This document shows positions 16,780 to 27,636 of a DNA stretch of 64,000 bases, in pieces. The position numbers and the translations under genes are program-made. Position 1 is the first letter of the stretch. Each line of letters begins with the position of its first letter. The stretch lies in NCBI GenBank assembly GCA_018822845.1, contig JAHJJD010000022.1, forward strand, positions 1 through 64,000. Reading direction: 5' to 3'. The notes under the pieces were generated by a model. That model was given only the letters and a program-made list of their open reading frames with translations, did not search any database and was not told the origin of the DNA. This stretch comes from Gammaproteobacteria bacterium. Lineage in GTDB: Bacteria; Pseudomonadota; Gammaproteobacteria; Thiotrichales; Thiotrichaceae.

Positions 16780-17544
16780 ATGCCACAACTCAAGGCGCTT
16801 TTATTCGATGTGGACGGCACGCTGGCTGATACCGAACGCGACGGGCATCGGGTCGCTTTCAACAAGGCTTTTCAGGAAGCCGGGCTGGATTGGGACTGGA
16901 CAGTGGAACTCTACGCCGATCTGCTGACCGTTACTGGCGGCAAGGAACGCATCCGTTTCTTCCTGGATAAATACCTGCCGGATTTTGCGCCGGAAGAGGG
17001 TGTCGCCGATTTCGCTGCGCGTATGCACAAGCGCAAAACCCATTTCTATCTGCAAATGCTGCAAGATGGGGAAATTCCGCTGCGGAATGGGGCGGAGCGC
17101 CTGATCCGTTCTGCCCGTGATGCCGGTTTGCGCTTGGGAATTGCTACCACAACCACACCGGAAAACGTGACCTACCTGCTGAAAGCCACACTGGGAGAGG
17201 AATCCATTGGCTGGTTCGAGTGCATCGCCGCTGGTGACATTGTGCCAGCCAAGAAACCAGCAGCGGATATTTACCTCTATGCGCTGGAAATGATGAACCT
17301 GCAAGCTGACGAATGCCTGGCGTTCGAGGATTCCGCAAACGGTATCCTGTCATCAGTTGCGGCTAATCTGAAAACCATCGTCACAGTCAATGACTATACC
17401 CGTGATCATGATTTCAGCAAGGCGGTACTGGTGCTGGATCAGTTTGGTGAGCCGGATGCGCCTTTCACCGTGCTAAGCGGTGACGCAGGTGGTGAAACCT
17501 GCGTCACTGTCAGCCTGTTACAGCGGGTGTTCGGGCAAGCTTAG
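16780..17544 (+). CDS. HAD-superfamily hydrolase, CbbY-like phosphatase
   Basis: LFDVDGTLADTERDGHRVAFNKAF...CLAFEDSANGILSS. Confidence 0.87.
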   Translation: MPQLKALLFDVDGTLADTERDGHRVAFNKAFQEAGLDWDWTVELYADLLTVTGGKERIRFFLDKYLPDFAPEEGVADFAARMHKRKTHFYLQMLQDGEIPLRNGAERLIRSARDAGLRLGIATTTTPENVTYLLKATLGEESIGWFECIAAGDIVPAKKPAADIYLYALEMMNLQADECLAFEDSANGILSSVAANLKTIVTVNDYTRDHDFSKAVLVLDQFGEPDAPFTVLSGDAGGETCVTVSLLQRVFGQA

Positions 17545-17571
17545 GCGTAAGGCGATTTCCAGTAAACCACC

Positions 17572-18408
17572 TTAATAGCCAGCCAGCAGGGCTTGCGGAC
17601 GGTAGGTGCCCAATCGGCTCCTCCAGCCTGGCAGCCATTTGGCTTCGTGCCGATCTGGTGGTGCGTTGGCAATGCGGCGAACCAGTACATCTTCGGCGGC
17701 TCGGGCAAACTCGGACAGCGCTTGCGGCCCTGGTTCTACCGGGTTCATGGCCAGCAGCACTTGCAACAGACCCCACCCTTTACCATTGTATCGTTCGGTC
17801 GGGCTGGTACCCTCACCCTTGAAGTTGACGTAATCCAGCAACGGATACAAGCCACGCGGAGATTTTTCCACCGCCTGGTAATTGCGCAATACCCGATCCC
17901 GATCCTGTGGCGCAACCTGACTGAGCATCAATGGCAAGGCGCGGGTCAAGCGCTCTGACATGTAGTTTGCCTGGATATTCATGGTCTGTTGCAGGAAGTT
18001 GCGTAATTGCTGCATTTCCTGATCATTCTGGGCGCGCTGGAACACTTCCTTGTTTGGCCACGGTGCGCCACGCTGGGTACGGTTTTGCAGCCATTGGGGC
18101 AACGGTACGGCATGTGCTTTCGCATAATCGAGCAAGCCGGGGAATGTTTCGGTGTAAGGCCCGCTACGTCCTTGTGGATACCAGATGAAATGTCCGATGC
18201 CAAGGGAAGCGAATTCCTCACGGTCATTCCACACAACCAGCAGCGCCGGGTTGCCGCTGGTTTCATTCCTGTATACCTTGTCGGCAATCCAGTTCAGATC
18301 CTTGGCAGGAATAACAGTTGGTTGCGGTTGGGTAACCTGTGTCATGGGAGCACAAGCAGATAAACCCAGCCCGGCCACAATGGCCAGTGAAAGCAGTATT
18401 TTTTTCAT
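17572..18408 (-). CDS. Putative lipoprotein of unknown function
   Basis: MKKILLSLAIVAGLGLSACAP signal peptide with lipobox (LSAC); remainder not recognised. Confidence 0.72.
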   Translation of the reverse strand: MKKILLSLAIVAGLGLSACAPMTQVTQPQPTVIPAKDLNWIADKVYRNETSGNPALLVVWNDREEFASLGIGHFIWYPQGRSGPYTETFPGLLDYAKAHAVPLPQWLQNRTQRGAPWPNKEVFQRAQNDQEMQQLRNFLQQTMNIQANYMSERLTRALPLMLSQVAPQDRDRVLRNYQAVEKSPRGLYPLLDYVNFKGEGTSPTERYNGKGWGLLQVLLAMNPVEPGPQALSEFARAAEDVLVRRIANAPPDRHEAKWLPGWRSRLGTYRPQALLAGY

Positions 18409-18581
18409 GGTGAGCCCTGTCAGTTTGGTCGATCAAGCATCGGTACACGAGCCGGAATACCGACGTAAGTTATCCTAATTGAGCTTGCTTTGTTTAAAAA
18501 GTTCAATGTCATGATCAATGCCAACACATTGAAATATGGAAAAGACTATAGTTAAACCATGTTCCAAGAGAGGGTTACGTC

Positions 18582-18923
18582 ATGAATGAAAAATTGCACA
18601 CATTATTGAAGAAACTGGAAACCGAACGGGATGATTTTCGCGTTAGCCTGCACCTGCTTGGCATGGAGGCGAAGGATGAGTGGGAAAAAGCCGAAGAGAA
18701 GTGGGAAAATCTGCAAGCCCGCATGCGTGATGCTGGCTTGAAGCTGAATCTGGAAGCCAAGGAAGAAATCCATGACATGGGTGAAGGGGTCGACAGATTG
18801 CAACACAGGGTTGGCGAAAAAATTCAGGATCTTCGCCTTGAAGTGAAGGAAGAGCTGCATGAAATGGGTGAGGAACTCGCCGACGTCTATCAGAAAATCC
18901 GGCGCTATTTCACCGAGAAGTAA
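18582..18923 (+). CDS. Hypothetical coiled-coil protein (113 aa)
   Basis: Highly charged helical sequence; good RBS region (GAGAGGGTTACGTC). Confidence 0.65.
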   Translation: MNEKLHTLLKKLETERDDFRVSLHLLGMEAKDEWEKAEEKWENLQARMRDAGLKLNLEAKEEIHDMGEGVDRLQHRVGEKIQDLRLEVKEELHEMGEELADVYQKIRRYFTEK

Positions 18924-19116
18924 AAACGGCAAGGAATTCACTGGCCATTTCATTCCAAAGGGCGAAGGTGATCCGATTGGTAATCACAAGTTTGGCCAGA
19001 CATGCGCTGACATGTAGGGCGAGTGCCGTCTGATCAAGTTGCAAGCTCGGCCGTTTTGCCCCAGCCAGCGAGCTGGCTGAGGCTATCAGGTATTATCAGG
19101 GCTTTACATACCGTTA

Positions 19117-21786
19117 TTAACGCAGTGTTGTGCTTTTAAATGAGCCTTTGACACCGCCGATAGTCACTATTGAAATGACCGATGTTCTCCCGTTTGCCGA
19201 TGAGGTGTGGCGTGCTTGTACTCTATCACCGTTATTGATGCTTCCAGTTGCAGTGGTGTAAGCGCCGTCATTAATCCGGTACTCACCATTGCTGATACTG
19301 ATCTCTGCTGCCGCATTGATGCCACTGATGGTCACAACATTGGACTGAAGCGGGGTCGACTTGGCTACATTGTTCAGTCTGGTGAAGCTAAAGGCATTAG
19401 GCTTGGTATCTTTTGCCAGTGTTTTGCTGGTGAAGTTACGGCTTACTGAACCAACTTTAAGGACTGTGGTTGTGGTGGTCACAAAGTTTGCGGAACTGGT
19501 GTGCCGAAGTTGGATGGTATCACCATTATTCACTGTCCCTGCCGCGTTGGTATAGTTTCCGCCATTGATGCGGTATTCACCCGTTGTGATGCTGATGGGG
19601 GTAGGAGCATTGATGCCACTGATAGTAACCGTATTGGATTCTATGTTACTGGACAATGCCACCTTATTTTTAGCGGTGAAACGGAATGTAGCGGGCTTGG
19701 TATCAGCCGTTGCGGTCGTGCTGTTAAAGGTGCCTGATACACCTCCAATGGTTAGCGTGGAGTTTGTCACCGTTTTGGATAGCGAAGAGGACAAATGCCT
19801 AACTTGCAAGCTGTCGCCATTGCTCACCGTTCCCGCAGCAGAAGTATACGCCCCACCATTGATGCGGTATTCTCCCCCGCTGACACTGACCGGGCTTGGG
19901 CTATTAATGCCGCTGACTGTCACCGTATCGGATTCGATCAGGCTGGCAAGGTTTACCCCGGTTTTATCTGTGAAACTAAATGCATCCGGTGTTGTATCTG
20001 CCGGGTTGGCTAATGTCGTGCTGCTAAAGGTATCTGATACGTCGCCGATGGTTAGGGTGGTATTCGTCACGGTTGCGTAATCGGCAGAAGATGTGTGTCG
20101 TACTTTAACAGTTGCGCCGTTGCTGACAGTGGCAGACGTGCTGCTGTAGCTTACCCCGCCGTCCGTACTGTATTCCCCTCCCGTAATAGCGATGGGTACA
20201 TCCACATTGATGCCGCTCACCATAATGGTGTTTGATAGAGCTTCCGTGGATAAGGCGACATCCGTCTGGTCTGTAAACAGGAAGCTATCAGGCGTGCCAT
20301 CGTCCGAGGAAATGGGGATTGAACCAGACAAGAAATATTGCCCTAAGCTGCCATAATCGGAATAAGGCGTAACCAGGTTGCCAACCCCTTCAACGGACAG
20401 GTAATAGCGGCCTGCAGCTAAAGCGGTGCTGATCGTGGCGTCCGTGTCGTTTGTTTTGTCGCTCTCTTCCACCGTACTGCCGTTACTGTCTCGCAAGACT
20501 AATTGGATGTCTAGGTTTACCCCACGGGTATTACTGGTTTGCCATGCAGGTGTTGCTTGTAATGTCACTGCACCACCCGCAGTGTCAAAATAGAACGTGT
20601 CAATATCGGTACGGGATTGGATTATCCCTTTGTTTGCCGGGATGCCGTTGGCGGGGTCGTTGATGGGCGTTGTTGCCGTGATTGCGCCGCTGGCATCTGT
20701 AACAATAGCGGTTGCTCCACTGTAAGTGTTGCTATGGTCATCTGGACGGGTTGTAAGTTTGCTGGCAATAATGCTGATGTCATCTTCGTCATTATTGGCG
20801 TCGGTGTATTCGCCTTTGCTCCATTGCGAGACGTGGCGGTTGTAGCCCGTGCCCATGATCGGGCCCCAACTGATATAACCCGTACCATGCCCGCCGTAAT
20901 AGCCGAGTGTAGTGGTCGCATCGTGCGATAATCCCAAGTTATGCCCTAATTCATGGGAGGCGGCTTCCGTCACGTAATCTGCACGTCCACCGCCCAAGCG
21001 GTTGTAGTAAACAAGTGCAGGCGAATAGTAGCTATAGTAGCTTTCCCCCCATACCCCTACGTAAGCAACGCCGCCTGCACCTTGGGCGGGCATGGCTTTA
21101 CCGTCGGCATCCGTGTCTTTGGTAATGAGCAGACGCCCGGTGTTGGCCGTGAATGTTGCGGGCTCTTCGGTGGTGACATCAATATCGAAAGGGGCAAAGT
21201 CTTCGGCAATACGTCGCCAGATTTCCGCGATACTGCCTAGTTCTGTATCACTGAATGAGGATGGATATCCGTCAGTATCGTAAGGAAGTGCATTCAGCGA
21301 GGTATTCGAGCTATTCCATGCTGTACCACTGATGGTATGCCCGTTGAAATCCAGGTAAACCACCTTGCTGGATCCTGGCTTGCTGTGTAGTGCAAATGCT
21401 TCGGTGGCGGTGACGGTAGGCAGCACAGGCGCAGGCGTCGCACTCAGCGCCGATTGTGGTGCGAAAGTTGGAATGAAGGTATCTGCGTAATAAATGTCAC
21501 CTGCATTGTCAGTTTTTAGGTGAGGCAAGTCACGTTCGCTAAAGGTAAAACGGCGTAAACGCTTTAATGCACGCTGCTGGGCGTGTGCTGGCAAACTGGA
21601 TAAGCGTTGGCGGAAGTTGCCGTTCGGCAAATCCGTAATCTGTAATGCTCCCCCGGCTTTGAATATCTTGGGGCGGGGTAATCTGTTATTGGCGGTGGCA
21701 GTGGCGGAACTTGCGAACAAGATGGTACTAATCATACTGATGAGCAACGGCTTGCCCATCTTGTTGATGTGGAATTTGGCACTCAT
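19117..21786 (-). CDS. Secreted zinc metalloprotease with tandem C-terminal repeats
   Basis: Signal-like N-terminus; catalytic ASHELGHNLGLSHD; pre-peptidase-like region and about four ~90-aa repeats ending in STTL. Confidence 0.8.
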   Translation of the reverse strand: MSAKFHINKMGKPLLISMISTILFASSATATANNRLPRPKIFKAGGALQITDLPNGNFRQRLSSLPAHAQQRALKRLRRFTFSERDLPHLKTDNAGDIYYADTFIPTFAPQSALSATPAPVLPTVTATEAFALHSKPGSSKVVYLDFNGHTISGTAWNSSNTSLNALPYDTDGYPSSFSDTELGSIAEIWRRIAEDFAPFDIDVTTEEPATFTANTGRLLITKDTDADGKAMPAQGAGGVAYVGVWGESYYSYYSPALVYYNRLGGGRADYVTEAASHELGHNLGLSHDATTTLGYYGGHGTGYISWGPIMGTGYNRHVSQWSKGEYTDANNDEDDISIIASKLTTRPDDHSNTYSGATAIVTDASGAITATTPINDPANGIPANKGIIQSRTDIDTFYFDTAGGAVTLQATPAWQTSNTRGVNLDIQLVLRDSNGSTVEESDKTNDTDATISTALAAGRYYLSVEGVGNLVTPYSDYGSLGQYFLSGSIPISSDDGTPDSFLFTDQTDVALSTEALSNTIMVSGINVDVPIAITGGEYSTDGGVSYSSTSATVSNGATVKVRHTSSADYATVTNTTLTIGDVSDTFSSTTLANPADTTPDAFSFTDKTGVNLASLIESDTVTVSGINSPSPVSVSGGEYRINGGAYTSAAGTVSNGDSLQVRHLSSSLSKTVTNSTLTIGGVSGTFNSTTATADTKPATFRFTAKNKVALSSNIESNTVTISGINAPTPISITTGEYRINGGNYTNAAGTVNNGDTIQLRHTSSANFVTTTTTVLKVGSVSRNFTSKTLAKDTKPNAFSFTRLNNVAKSTPLQSNVVTISGINAAAEISISNGEYRINDGAYTTATGSINNGDRVQARHTSSANGRTSVISIVTIGGVKGSFKSTTLR
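19120..20295 (-). repeat. About four diverged tandem ~90-aa coding repeats in the metalloprotease gene
   Basis: Recurring PxxFxFTxxxxV...SNTVTISGIN...GEYRINGGxYTxAxGTVxNGDxxQxRHTSS...xIGxVxxxFxSxT. Confidence 0.78.
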
Positions 21787-22112
21787 ACATTAATTTTCCT
21801 TGTGTTCAGATTAGTTAAATTTATTGTATACCTGAGCAACTTTTGACACCACTATGTATTGAGTGCCTTCTGAGGTTCCTACTCCAATGCTACTTGTTGT
21901 CTGTGGCTTATGTATGACGCTAAGGAGCCTTAAAAACCAATGATGAGTAATTGAGTGATAGTGCTTGCCAGAAGTTCTGAATGCTATGATTACGCCATAG
22001 GAAGGCTGGAAGCATTTATAAATAATCGCGTGACTGTCTGTTTTTGTTAGTGTCTAAAGGTTTGTTTAGAAATGCTGGTTACGTCATGAAATTAATGTAA
22101 GATGTTGAAAGT

Positions 22113-22592
22113 ATGAAGAAAATTAAGGTATTATTCGTGTGCATGGGCAATATTTGCCGCTCACCTACGGCGCAGGGTGTGTTTGAACGTCTGGTGCAGG
22201 AGCAGGGGTTAGCGGAACGTATTCTGATTGACTCTGCCGGTACCCATGCCTATCACGTGGGTAGTCCGCCTGACAGTCGTTCACAGGCAGCCGCGCGGGG
22301 AAGGGGCGTCGATTTGTCGGAACAGCGTGCGCGACAAGTTCACCAGGATGATTTCAGGTTGTTTGATTACATCCTGGCGATGGATCGCTCCAACTTGCAG
22401 GACTTGTTGATGCAAAGTCAAGCAGCCGAGCGGGAGCGTGTGCATTTGTTCATGAAGTTTGCTGCCCGCTGGGATATGGATGAGGTACCTGACCCGTATT
22501 ACGGCGGCAACAGCGGTTTCGATCAGGTGCTGGACATGGTGGAGGATGCGGCGGCAGGCTTGTTAGAGCATATCCGCCGCAACCATCTGTAA
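22113..22592 (+). CDS. Low-molecular-weight protein-tyrosine phosphatase
   Basis: VLFVCMGNICRSPTAQGVF catalytic loop; VPDPYYGG near the C-terminus. Confidence 0.92.
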   Translation: MKKIKVLFVCMGNICRSPTAQGVFERLVQEQGLAERILIDSAGTHAYHVGSPPDSRSQAAARGRGVDLSEQRARQVHQDDFRLFDYILAMDRSNLQDLLMQSQAAERERVHLFMKFAARWDMDEVPDPYYGGNSGFDQVLDMVEDAAAGLLEHIRRNHL

Positions 22593-22601
22593 CTGACCGC
22601 C

Positions 22602-25493
22602 TTATTCGGGGTCAGCATGCATCCATGAAGGGCGCTTTTTCGCTGTAGCAGGCTTTTCTTCGGTATGAGATGCTGCTTCAGGAGTCGGCGGCGGGGCTGC
22701 TGCTTCCTGCGTGGGTGAGTCTGCCTTCGGCTTTTCAACCGCCACCGGTTCGGCTTTTGCTTCAGTAACTACCGGTTTGGCGACTGGTTCGGCTTTTGCT
22801 TCAGTAACCACCTGTTTCGCAACAGGTTCCGGTTTTGGCGTTTCCGCTTTTACTTTCTCTGGCTCTGCCGACCTGGCTGGAGTCTCCGTAGCTGGCACCA
22901 CTTCGAATTTATTGGCATGCCGCTTTTCACGGGCAGGTTGCGCAGGTTTTTCCAGGGTCAGGTCTATCACGACTGGTTCGAGCGTTTCGGCAAGCGCGTG
23001 ATCGCTTTGCTCGGCTGCCGGACGCGGGGGGCGTTGACCACCACGAGTGCGGCGGGTGCGCCCACGGCGTTCGCGAGGTTGGCGTTGCTGTTGTCCCGCC
23101 GTTTCTGGTGTAGTTCCGGTTTCCTCGATTTCATCAGATTCTGGCTGGAAGCCTGTTGTTTCGAGTGACTGCTCAGGCAGGGATTCGGCAGGAGCGGGGT
23201 GGGAGTCCACATGCCGTGTTCCTGGTTTTGGTACATCTGCCAGTGTATCCGTAGTGGAGCCAGTGTTCTGGTTGTTACGGTTTGGGCGGTTCTGACGGTT
23301 GTCATTACGATTGCGGCGGCTTTGCTGCTCACCTGCTTCCTGCGCTGGCCTGTTGCTGTTGTCGCGCGGGGCTGTCAGGGTGATTTCAACAGGGGATTGT
23401 TCATCCTGATTACTATTTTCCTGTGCAGGTTGCCGCTGCTGTTGATTATTGTCGCGCTCACGATTGCGGCCACGGCGGTCGCTGTTGCGGCTGCGACGGC
23501 TTTGTTGGTTGCCTTGTGCGTCCTGCTCGTTGTTTTCGTCAGGATTGGCAGCCCTGTTTTCGCGGACTGGGGCTGGCTGCTGCTCTGCACGGCTGTCTTG
23601 CGGCTTACGTTCCTTGCGGTTATTCCGGTTCCGGTCACGATCGCGATCATTGCGCTCACGTTCCTGGCGGTTGCCGGACTGCTCCCTGCGTTTCTGCGGG
23701 GTATCCTTACGCTCTTCTTCGGCTTTGACCTCTGTTTCAGCTTTGGCGGCGGCGGCGTCCACGCTGGCGCTACTGCCGAACAGGCTGTTAAAGATGCGCC
23801 GCATCAGGCCCGGCCCCTTGGTCGGCAATGGTGCTGGCTGATGTTCGACGGCAGGTGCTGGAGTGTTGCGCACGGTTTGTGGGGCGGGCTTGCTGGGCAT
23901 GACGTTGGTCACGGCTGCTTCCACTGCCACTTGCGCTGGCAGATTTTCCTGCTGGGTCGTGTCTTCCAGCGGTGGTGGCTCAGGGATCAGGTGGTAGCTG
24001 TGCGTTTCCTCTTCTTCCATGCCGTCGCTACGAATGCGGGTAATGTCGTAGTGCGGCGTTTCCAGATACGGGTTGGGAATGATGGTCAGGTCGATGTTAC
24101 GGCGTTGCTGGATGTCGACGATGGCCTGGCGCTTTTCGTTGAGCAGGAAGGTGGCAACGGGTACGGGCAGTTGCGCAATGACTTTGCCGGTCATTTCCTT
24201 CATGGCTTCCTCTTCCATCAGGCGCAGGATGGAAAGTGCCAGCGAGTCGGTGCTGCGGATGTGGCCGTGGCCGGTGCAGCGTGGGCAAACGATCTGGCTG
24301 GATTCGCCGAGGGAAGGGCGCAGGCGCTGACGGGACATTTCCAGCAAGCCGAAGCGGGAAATGCGCCCGACCTGGACGCGCGCCCGGTCAAGCTTCATGG
24401 CATCGCGCAGGCGCTTTTCGACTTCACGCTGGTGTTTGCTGGGCAGCATGTCGATGAAATCGATGACGATCAGGCCACCAAGGTCGCGCAGACGTAATTG
24501 GCGGGCGACTTCATCGGCAGCTTCCAGGTTGGTGTTGAGGGCGGTTTCTTCGATGTCCTGCCCTTTGGTGGCGCGGGCTGAGTTGATGTCGATGGAAACC
24601 AGTGCTTCAGTATGGTCGATGACGATAGCACCACCGGAAGGCAGGCTCACACTACGCTGGTAAGCTGTTTCGATCTGGTTTTCGACCTGGAAGCGGCTGA
24701 ATAGCGGGGTGCCGTCGGTGTAATGCTTGAGCTTGCGCAGGTTGTGCGGCATCACGGCTTGCATGAAATCACGCGCCTGGTTGTAAACCTTGGCGTCGTC
24801 GACGACGATTTCGCCAATATCGCGGCGGAAATAGTCACGCAGGGCGCGGATGATGACATTGCTTTCCTGGTATACCAAGGTGGGGCCTTTGTGTGCGCTG
24901 TATGCCTGCTGGATAGCGGCCCACAGGGTCTTGAGGTAATCAAGGTCCCACGCCAGTTCGTCAGCTTCACGGTCGATACCGGCAGTGCGGACGATGACAC
25001 CCATGCCATCTGGCACATCAAGTTCATTCAGGGTTTGCTTGATTTGCTGGCGGTCTTCACCTTCGATACGGCGGGAAACGCCACCGGCTTTCGGGTTGTT
25101 GGGCATCAGCACCAGATAGCGCCCGGCCAGACTGAGGTAAGTGGTTAGTGCCGCACCCTTGTTGCCGCGTTCTTCCTTGTCGACCTGCACCAGCACTTCC
25201 ATGCCTTCGCGCAGTACGTCCTTGGCGTTGGGGCGACCGGTGTAGCGGGCGTCCGGGTGATAATATTCAGGGGCTACTTCACGAAAAGACAGAAAACCAT
25301 GTCGCTGTGCGCCATAGTTAACAAAGACAGCTTCCAGGCTGGGCTCAATCCGGGTAATGATACCTTTGTAGATATTGGCCTTTTTTTGCGCACGGAAAGG
25401 ATGCTCAATGTCGAGGTCGTACAGGCGCTGCCCGTCGACCATGGCGACGCGGATTTCTTCCGGTTGCGTCGCATTGATCAGAATACGTTTCAT
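22602..25493 (-). CDS. rne: Ribonuclease E
   Basis: [44 protein letters not shown]; catalytic core followed by a low-complexity Arg/Asn/Gln- and Pro/Ala/Lys/Glu-rich tail. Confidence 0.95.
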   Translation of the reverse strand: MKRILINATQPEEIRVAMVDGQRLYDLDIEHPFRAQKKANIYKGIITRIEPSLEAVFVNYGAQRHGFLSFREVAPEYYHPDARYTGRPNAKDVLREGMEVLVQVDKEERGNKGAALTTYLSLAGRYLVLMPNNPKAGGVSRRIEGEDRQQIKQTLNELDVPDGMGVIVRTAGIDREADELAWDLDYLKTLWAAIQQAYSAHKGPTLVYQESNVIIRALRDYFRRDIGEIVVDDAKVYNQARDFMQAVMPHNLRKLKHYTDGTPLFSRFQVENQIETAYQRSVSLPSGGAIVIDHTEALVSIDINSARATKGQDIEETALNTNLEAADEVARQLRLRDLGGLIVIDFIDMLPSKHQREVEKRLRDAMKLDRARVQVGRISRFGLLEMSRQRLRPSLGESSQIVCPRCTGHGHIRSTDSLALSILRLMEEEAMKEMTGKVIAQLPVPVATFLLNEKRQAIVDIQQRRNIDLTIIPNPYLETPHYDITRIRSDGMEEEETHSYHLIPEPPPLEDTTQQENLPAQVAVEAAVTNVMPSKPAPQTVRNTPAPAVEHQPAPLPTKGPGLMRRIFNSLFGSSASVDAAAAKAETEVKAEEERKDTPQKRREQSGNRQERERNDRDRDRNRNNRKERKPQDSRAEQQPAPVRENRAANPDENNEQDAQGNQQSRRSRNSDRRGRNRERDNNQQQRQPAQENSNQDEQSPVEITLTAPRDNSNRPAQEAGEQQSRRNRNDNRQNRPNRNNQNTGSTTDTLADVPKPGTRHVDSHPAPAESLPEQSLETTGFQPESDEIEETGTTPETAGQQQRQPRERRGRTRRTRGGQRPPRPAAEQSDHALAETLEPVVIDLTLEKPAQPAREKRHANKFEVVPATETPARSAEPEKVKAETPKPEPVAKQVVTEAKAEPVAKPVVTEAKAEPVAVEKPKADSPTQEAAAPPPTPEAASHTEEKPATAKKRPSWMHADPE
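22747..22824 (-). repeat. 39-bp tandem duplication in the rne 3' region
   Basis: Two near-identical copies of ggttcggcttttgcttcagtaac..., start offset exactly 39 nt (13 codons). Confidence 0.8.
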
Positions 25494-26032
25494 TTACTAC
25501 ATAAACCATGTTATGCAGTACCTGTTACCTGTTTGTTTGCAGGTGGGAGTATATTGTCTTTTTTACAGCAATATCAAATAGTTAGGCTTATCGCTAGGGG
25601 CGGGCTAACTGCTTTCTTCTATCCACCATTTCAAAGAATCGTTCGGTCGTTCACGGTCATGGGAATGCCGCATTAAGAGGCGGGTGCATGTTGTGTTATA
25701 AACCGCTGGCGCATTCTTGCAACAGACATCAGCAACAAGTTCTGCTGTTAATGTCATGCCTGTATGCTAAGTTTTCCACATACGGGCGTCATTTTGGGGG
25801 TGGTAACGACGTTGTCCTGTCGACATCACCCGACCACAAATTCTTCATGGAAAAAATAATCATGAAAAATTTGTGATTGAATCACTAAGGCGGGGGTCAT
25901 ATCATCGCGTTCAGATTTGATTGGACCCGTTTGATCAGGATGACACCTGATTTTGCCCACAGCGAATATATCAATTCGGTTAATCATATTCAATTTGCAT
26001 TTTTAAATAAGTGGCATCTTCTGTAACTAAAT

Positions 26033-26968
26033 ATGACAGTCCAGTATCACATAGTCTCTGAACACGAGGTCGGGCAGCGGGTTGACAACTTTCTGATCCG
26101 TTTTTTCAAACAAGTCCCCAAAAGCGTCATTTACCGGATTTTGCGCAAGGGCGAAGTGCGGGTGGACAAAAAACGGGTCAAACCGGAAAAAAAGCTGGAG
26201 TTGGGCGAGGTCATCCGCATTCCACCGGTAAAACTGGAGCAGGAACAGCAGTCTGACAAACCGGCAGTGGCTTCCCAAAGCTTGCTGGACGTGCTGGAAA
26301 AAGCGGTGTTGCGTGAAGACGAACAGCTCATTTTCATCAACAAACCTTCGGGTTTGCCGGTGCACGGTGGTAGTGGCCACAAGCTGGGGCTGATTGAGGC
26401 TTTTCGGCAATTGCGCCCCAATTTGCCGTTTGTGGAACTTGCCCACCGTATTGACCGCGACACCAGCGGCATTGTGATTCTGGCGAAATCGCGCCTGGCA
26501 CTGACCGAGTTGCACGAGTTGTTCCGTGACGGCAAGATCGACAAGCGTTATCTGGCCCTGGTGGCAGGGCGCTGGAAGCATGGCCGCCAGCACATTACCC
26601 TGGAGTTGGGCAAGGAAGAGGGTACGCGCCAGAAAGTGCAGGTGGTGGAAGAGGGGGAAGGCAAGGAATCCGAAACCATTTTCTCGCCAGTGAAAAACCT
26701 GCGTGGCGCATCCCTGATCGAAGCGCAAATCCTCACCGGGCGTATGCACCAGATTCGTGTGCAATTACAGCATCTGGAACACCCGATTCTGGGCGACGAC
26801 CGTTACGGCGACTTTGCCCTCAATCGTCAGTTCAAGGAAAAAGGACTGAAACGGCTGTTTTTGCATGCTGCGTCGGTCAATTTGGTGCTGCATCTGACCG
26901 GGCGGCGTTATGTGGTGGAAGCCCCCTTGCCTGAAGACTTGCGAGCGGTGGTGGCAAATCTGCGATGA
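26033..26968 (+). CDS. rluC: 23S rRNA pseudouridine synthase RluC
   Basis: S4-like N-terminus; LAHRIDRDTSGIVILAKSRLAL; GRMHQIRVQLQHLEHPILGDDRYG. Confidence 0.93.
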   Translation: MTVQYHIVSEHEVGQRVDNFLIRFFKQVPKSVIYRILRKGEVRVDKKRVKPEKKLELGEVIRIPPVKLEQEQQSDKPAVASQSLLDVLEKAVLREDEQLIFINKPSGLPVHGGSGHKLGLIEAFRQLRPNLPFVELAHRIDRDTSGIVILAKSRLALTELHELFRDGKIDKRYLALVAGRWKHGRQHITLELGKEEGTRQKVQVVEEGEGKESETIFSPVKNLRGASLIEAQILTGRMHQIRVQLQHLEHPILGDDRYGDFALNRQFKEKGLKRLFLHAASVNLVLHLTGRRYVVEAPLPEDLRAVVANLR

Positions 26969-27624
26969 AACCTTATTCCATACTAATTTTTGACTGGGAT
27001 GGCACGCTGATGGATTCGGAGGCGCACATTACCCAGTGTATGCGTAATGCCATCGCTATTATCGGGGTGGAGCCGCGCACCGATGCTGAAATCCGCCATA
27101 TCATCGGCTTGGGGCTGGAGGAGGCTATCCAGCATCTGTATCCACAAGAGCCTGGCAGTGTGATCCGCACAATTGCCGACGAATACCGGCAGGAGTTTCT
27201 GGTGCGCAGCAAGCATGGCAGCGACCTGTTCGTCGGGGCGCGTGAGACCCTGTATCAGTTGGCGGAGCAGGGTTACTATCTGGCGATTGCGACCGGCAAA
27301 TCGCGCCGTGGGCTGGACAAGGTGCTGGATGAAACCGGTTTGGCGGAACTGTTCCATGTCACCCGTTGTGCTGACGAAACCCGCTCGAAGCCACATCCCC
27401 TGATGCTGGAAGAGATTTTGACAGACTACGATGCTGCATCGCATGATGCGTTAATGATTGGCGACAGTGAATACGACCTGCTGATGGCGCGGAATATCGG
27501 CATGGATTCACTGGCTGTCAGCTATGGCGTGCATGAACTCGAACGTCTGCTCCAACATCAACCACGTGGCCATGTCGATGATGTTTCCCATATCCCGATA
27601 TGGCTCGCAGAGCAAGCCCAATAA
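26965..27624 (+). CDS. HAD-IA hydrolase (phosphoglycolate phosphatase-like)
   Basis: LIFDWDGTLMDSEAHITQCMRNAI; ATGA overlap with rluC. Confidence 0.87.
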   Translation: MKPYSILIFDWDGTLMDSEAHITQCMRNAIAIIGVEPRTDAEIRHIIGLGLEEAIQHLYPQEPGSVIRTIADEYRQEFLVRSKHGSDLFVGARETLYQLAEQGYYLAIATGKSRRGLDKVLDETGLAELFHVTRCADETRSKPHPLMLEEILTDYDAASHDALMIGDSEYDLLMARNIGMDSLAVSYGVHELERLLQHQPRGHVDDVSHIPIWLAEQAQ

Positions 27625-27636
27625 CAAGGTAAACAC

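Noticed and set aside
23199-24497. 432-aa plus-strand ORF
   Set aside because: Antisense to rne; hydrophobic low-complexity sequence mirrors the rne tail.
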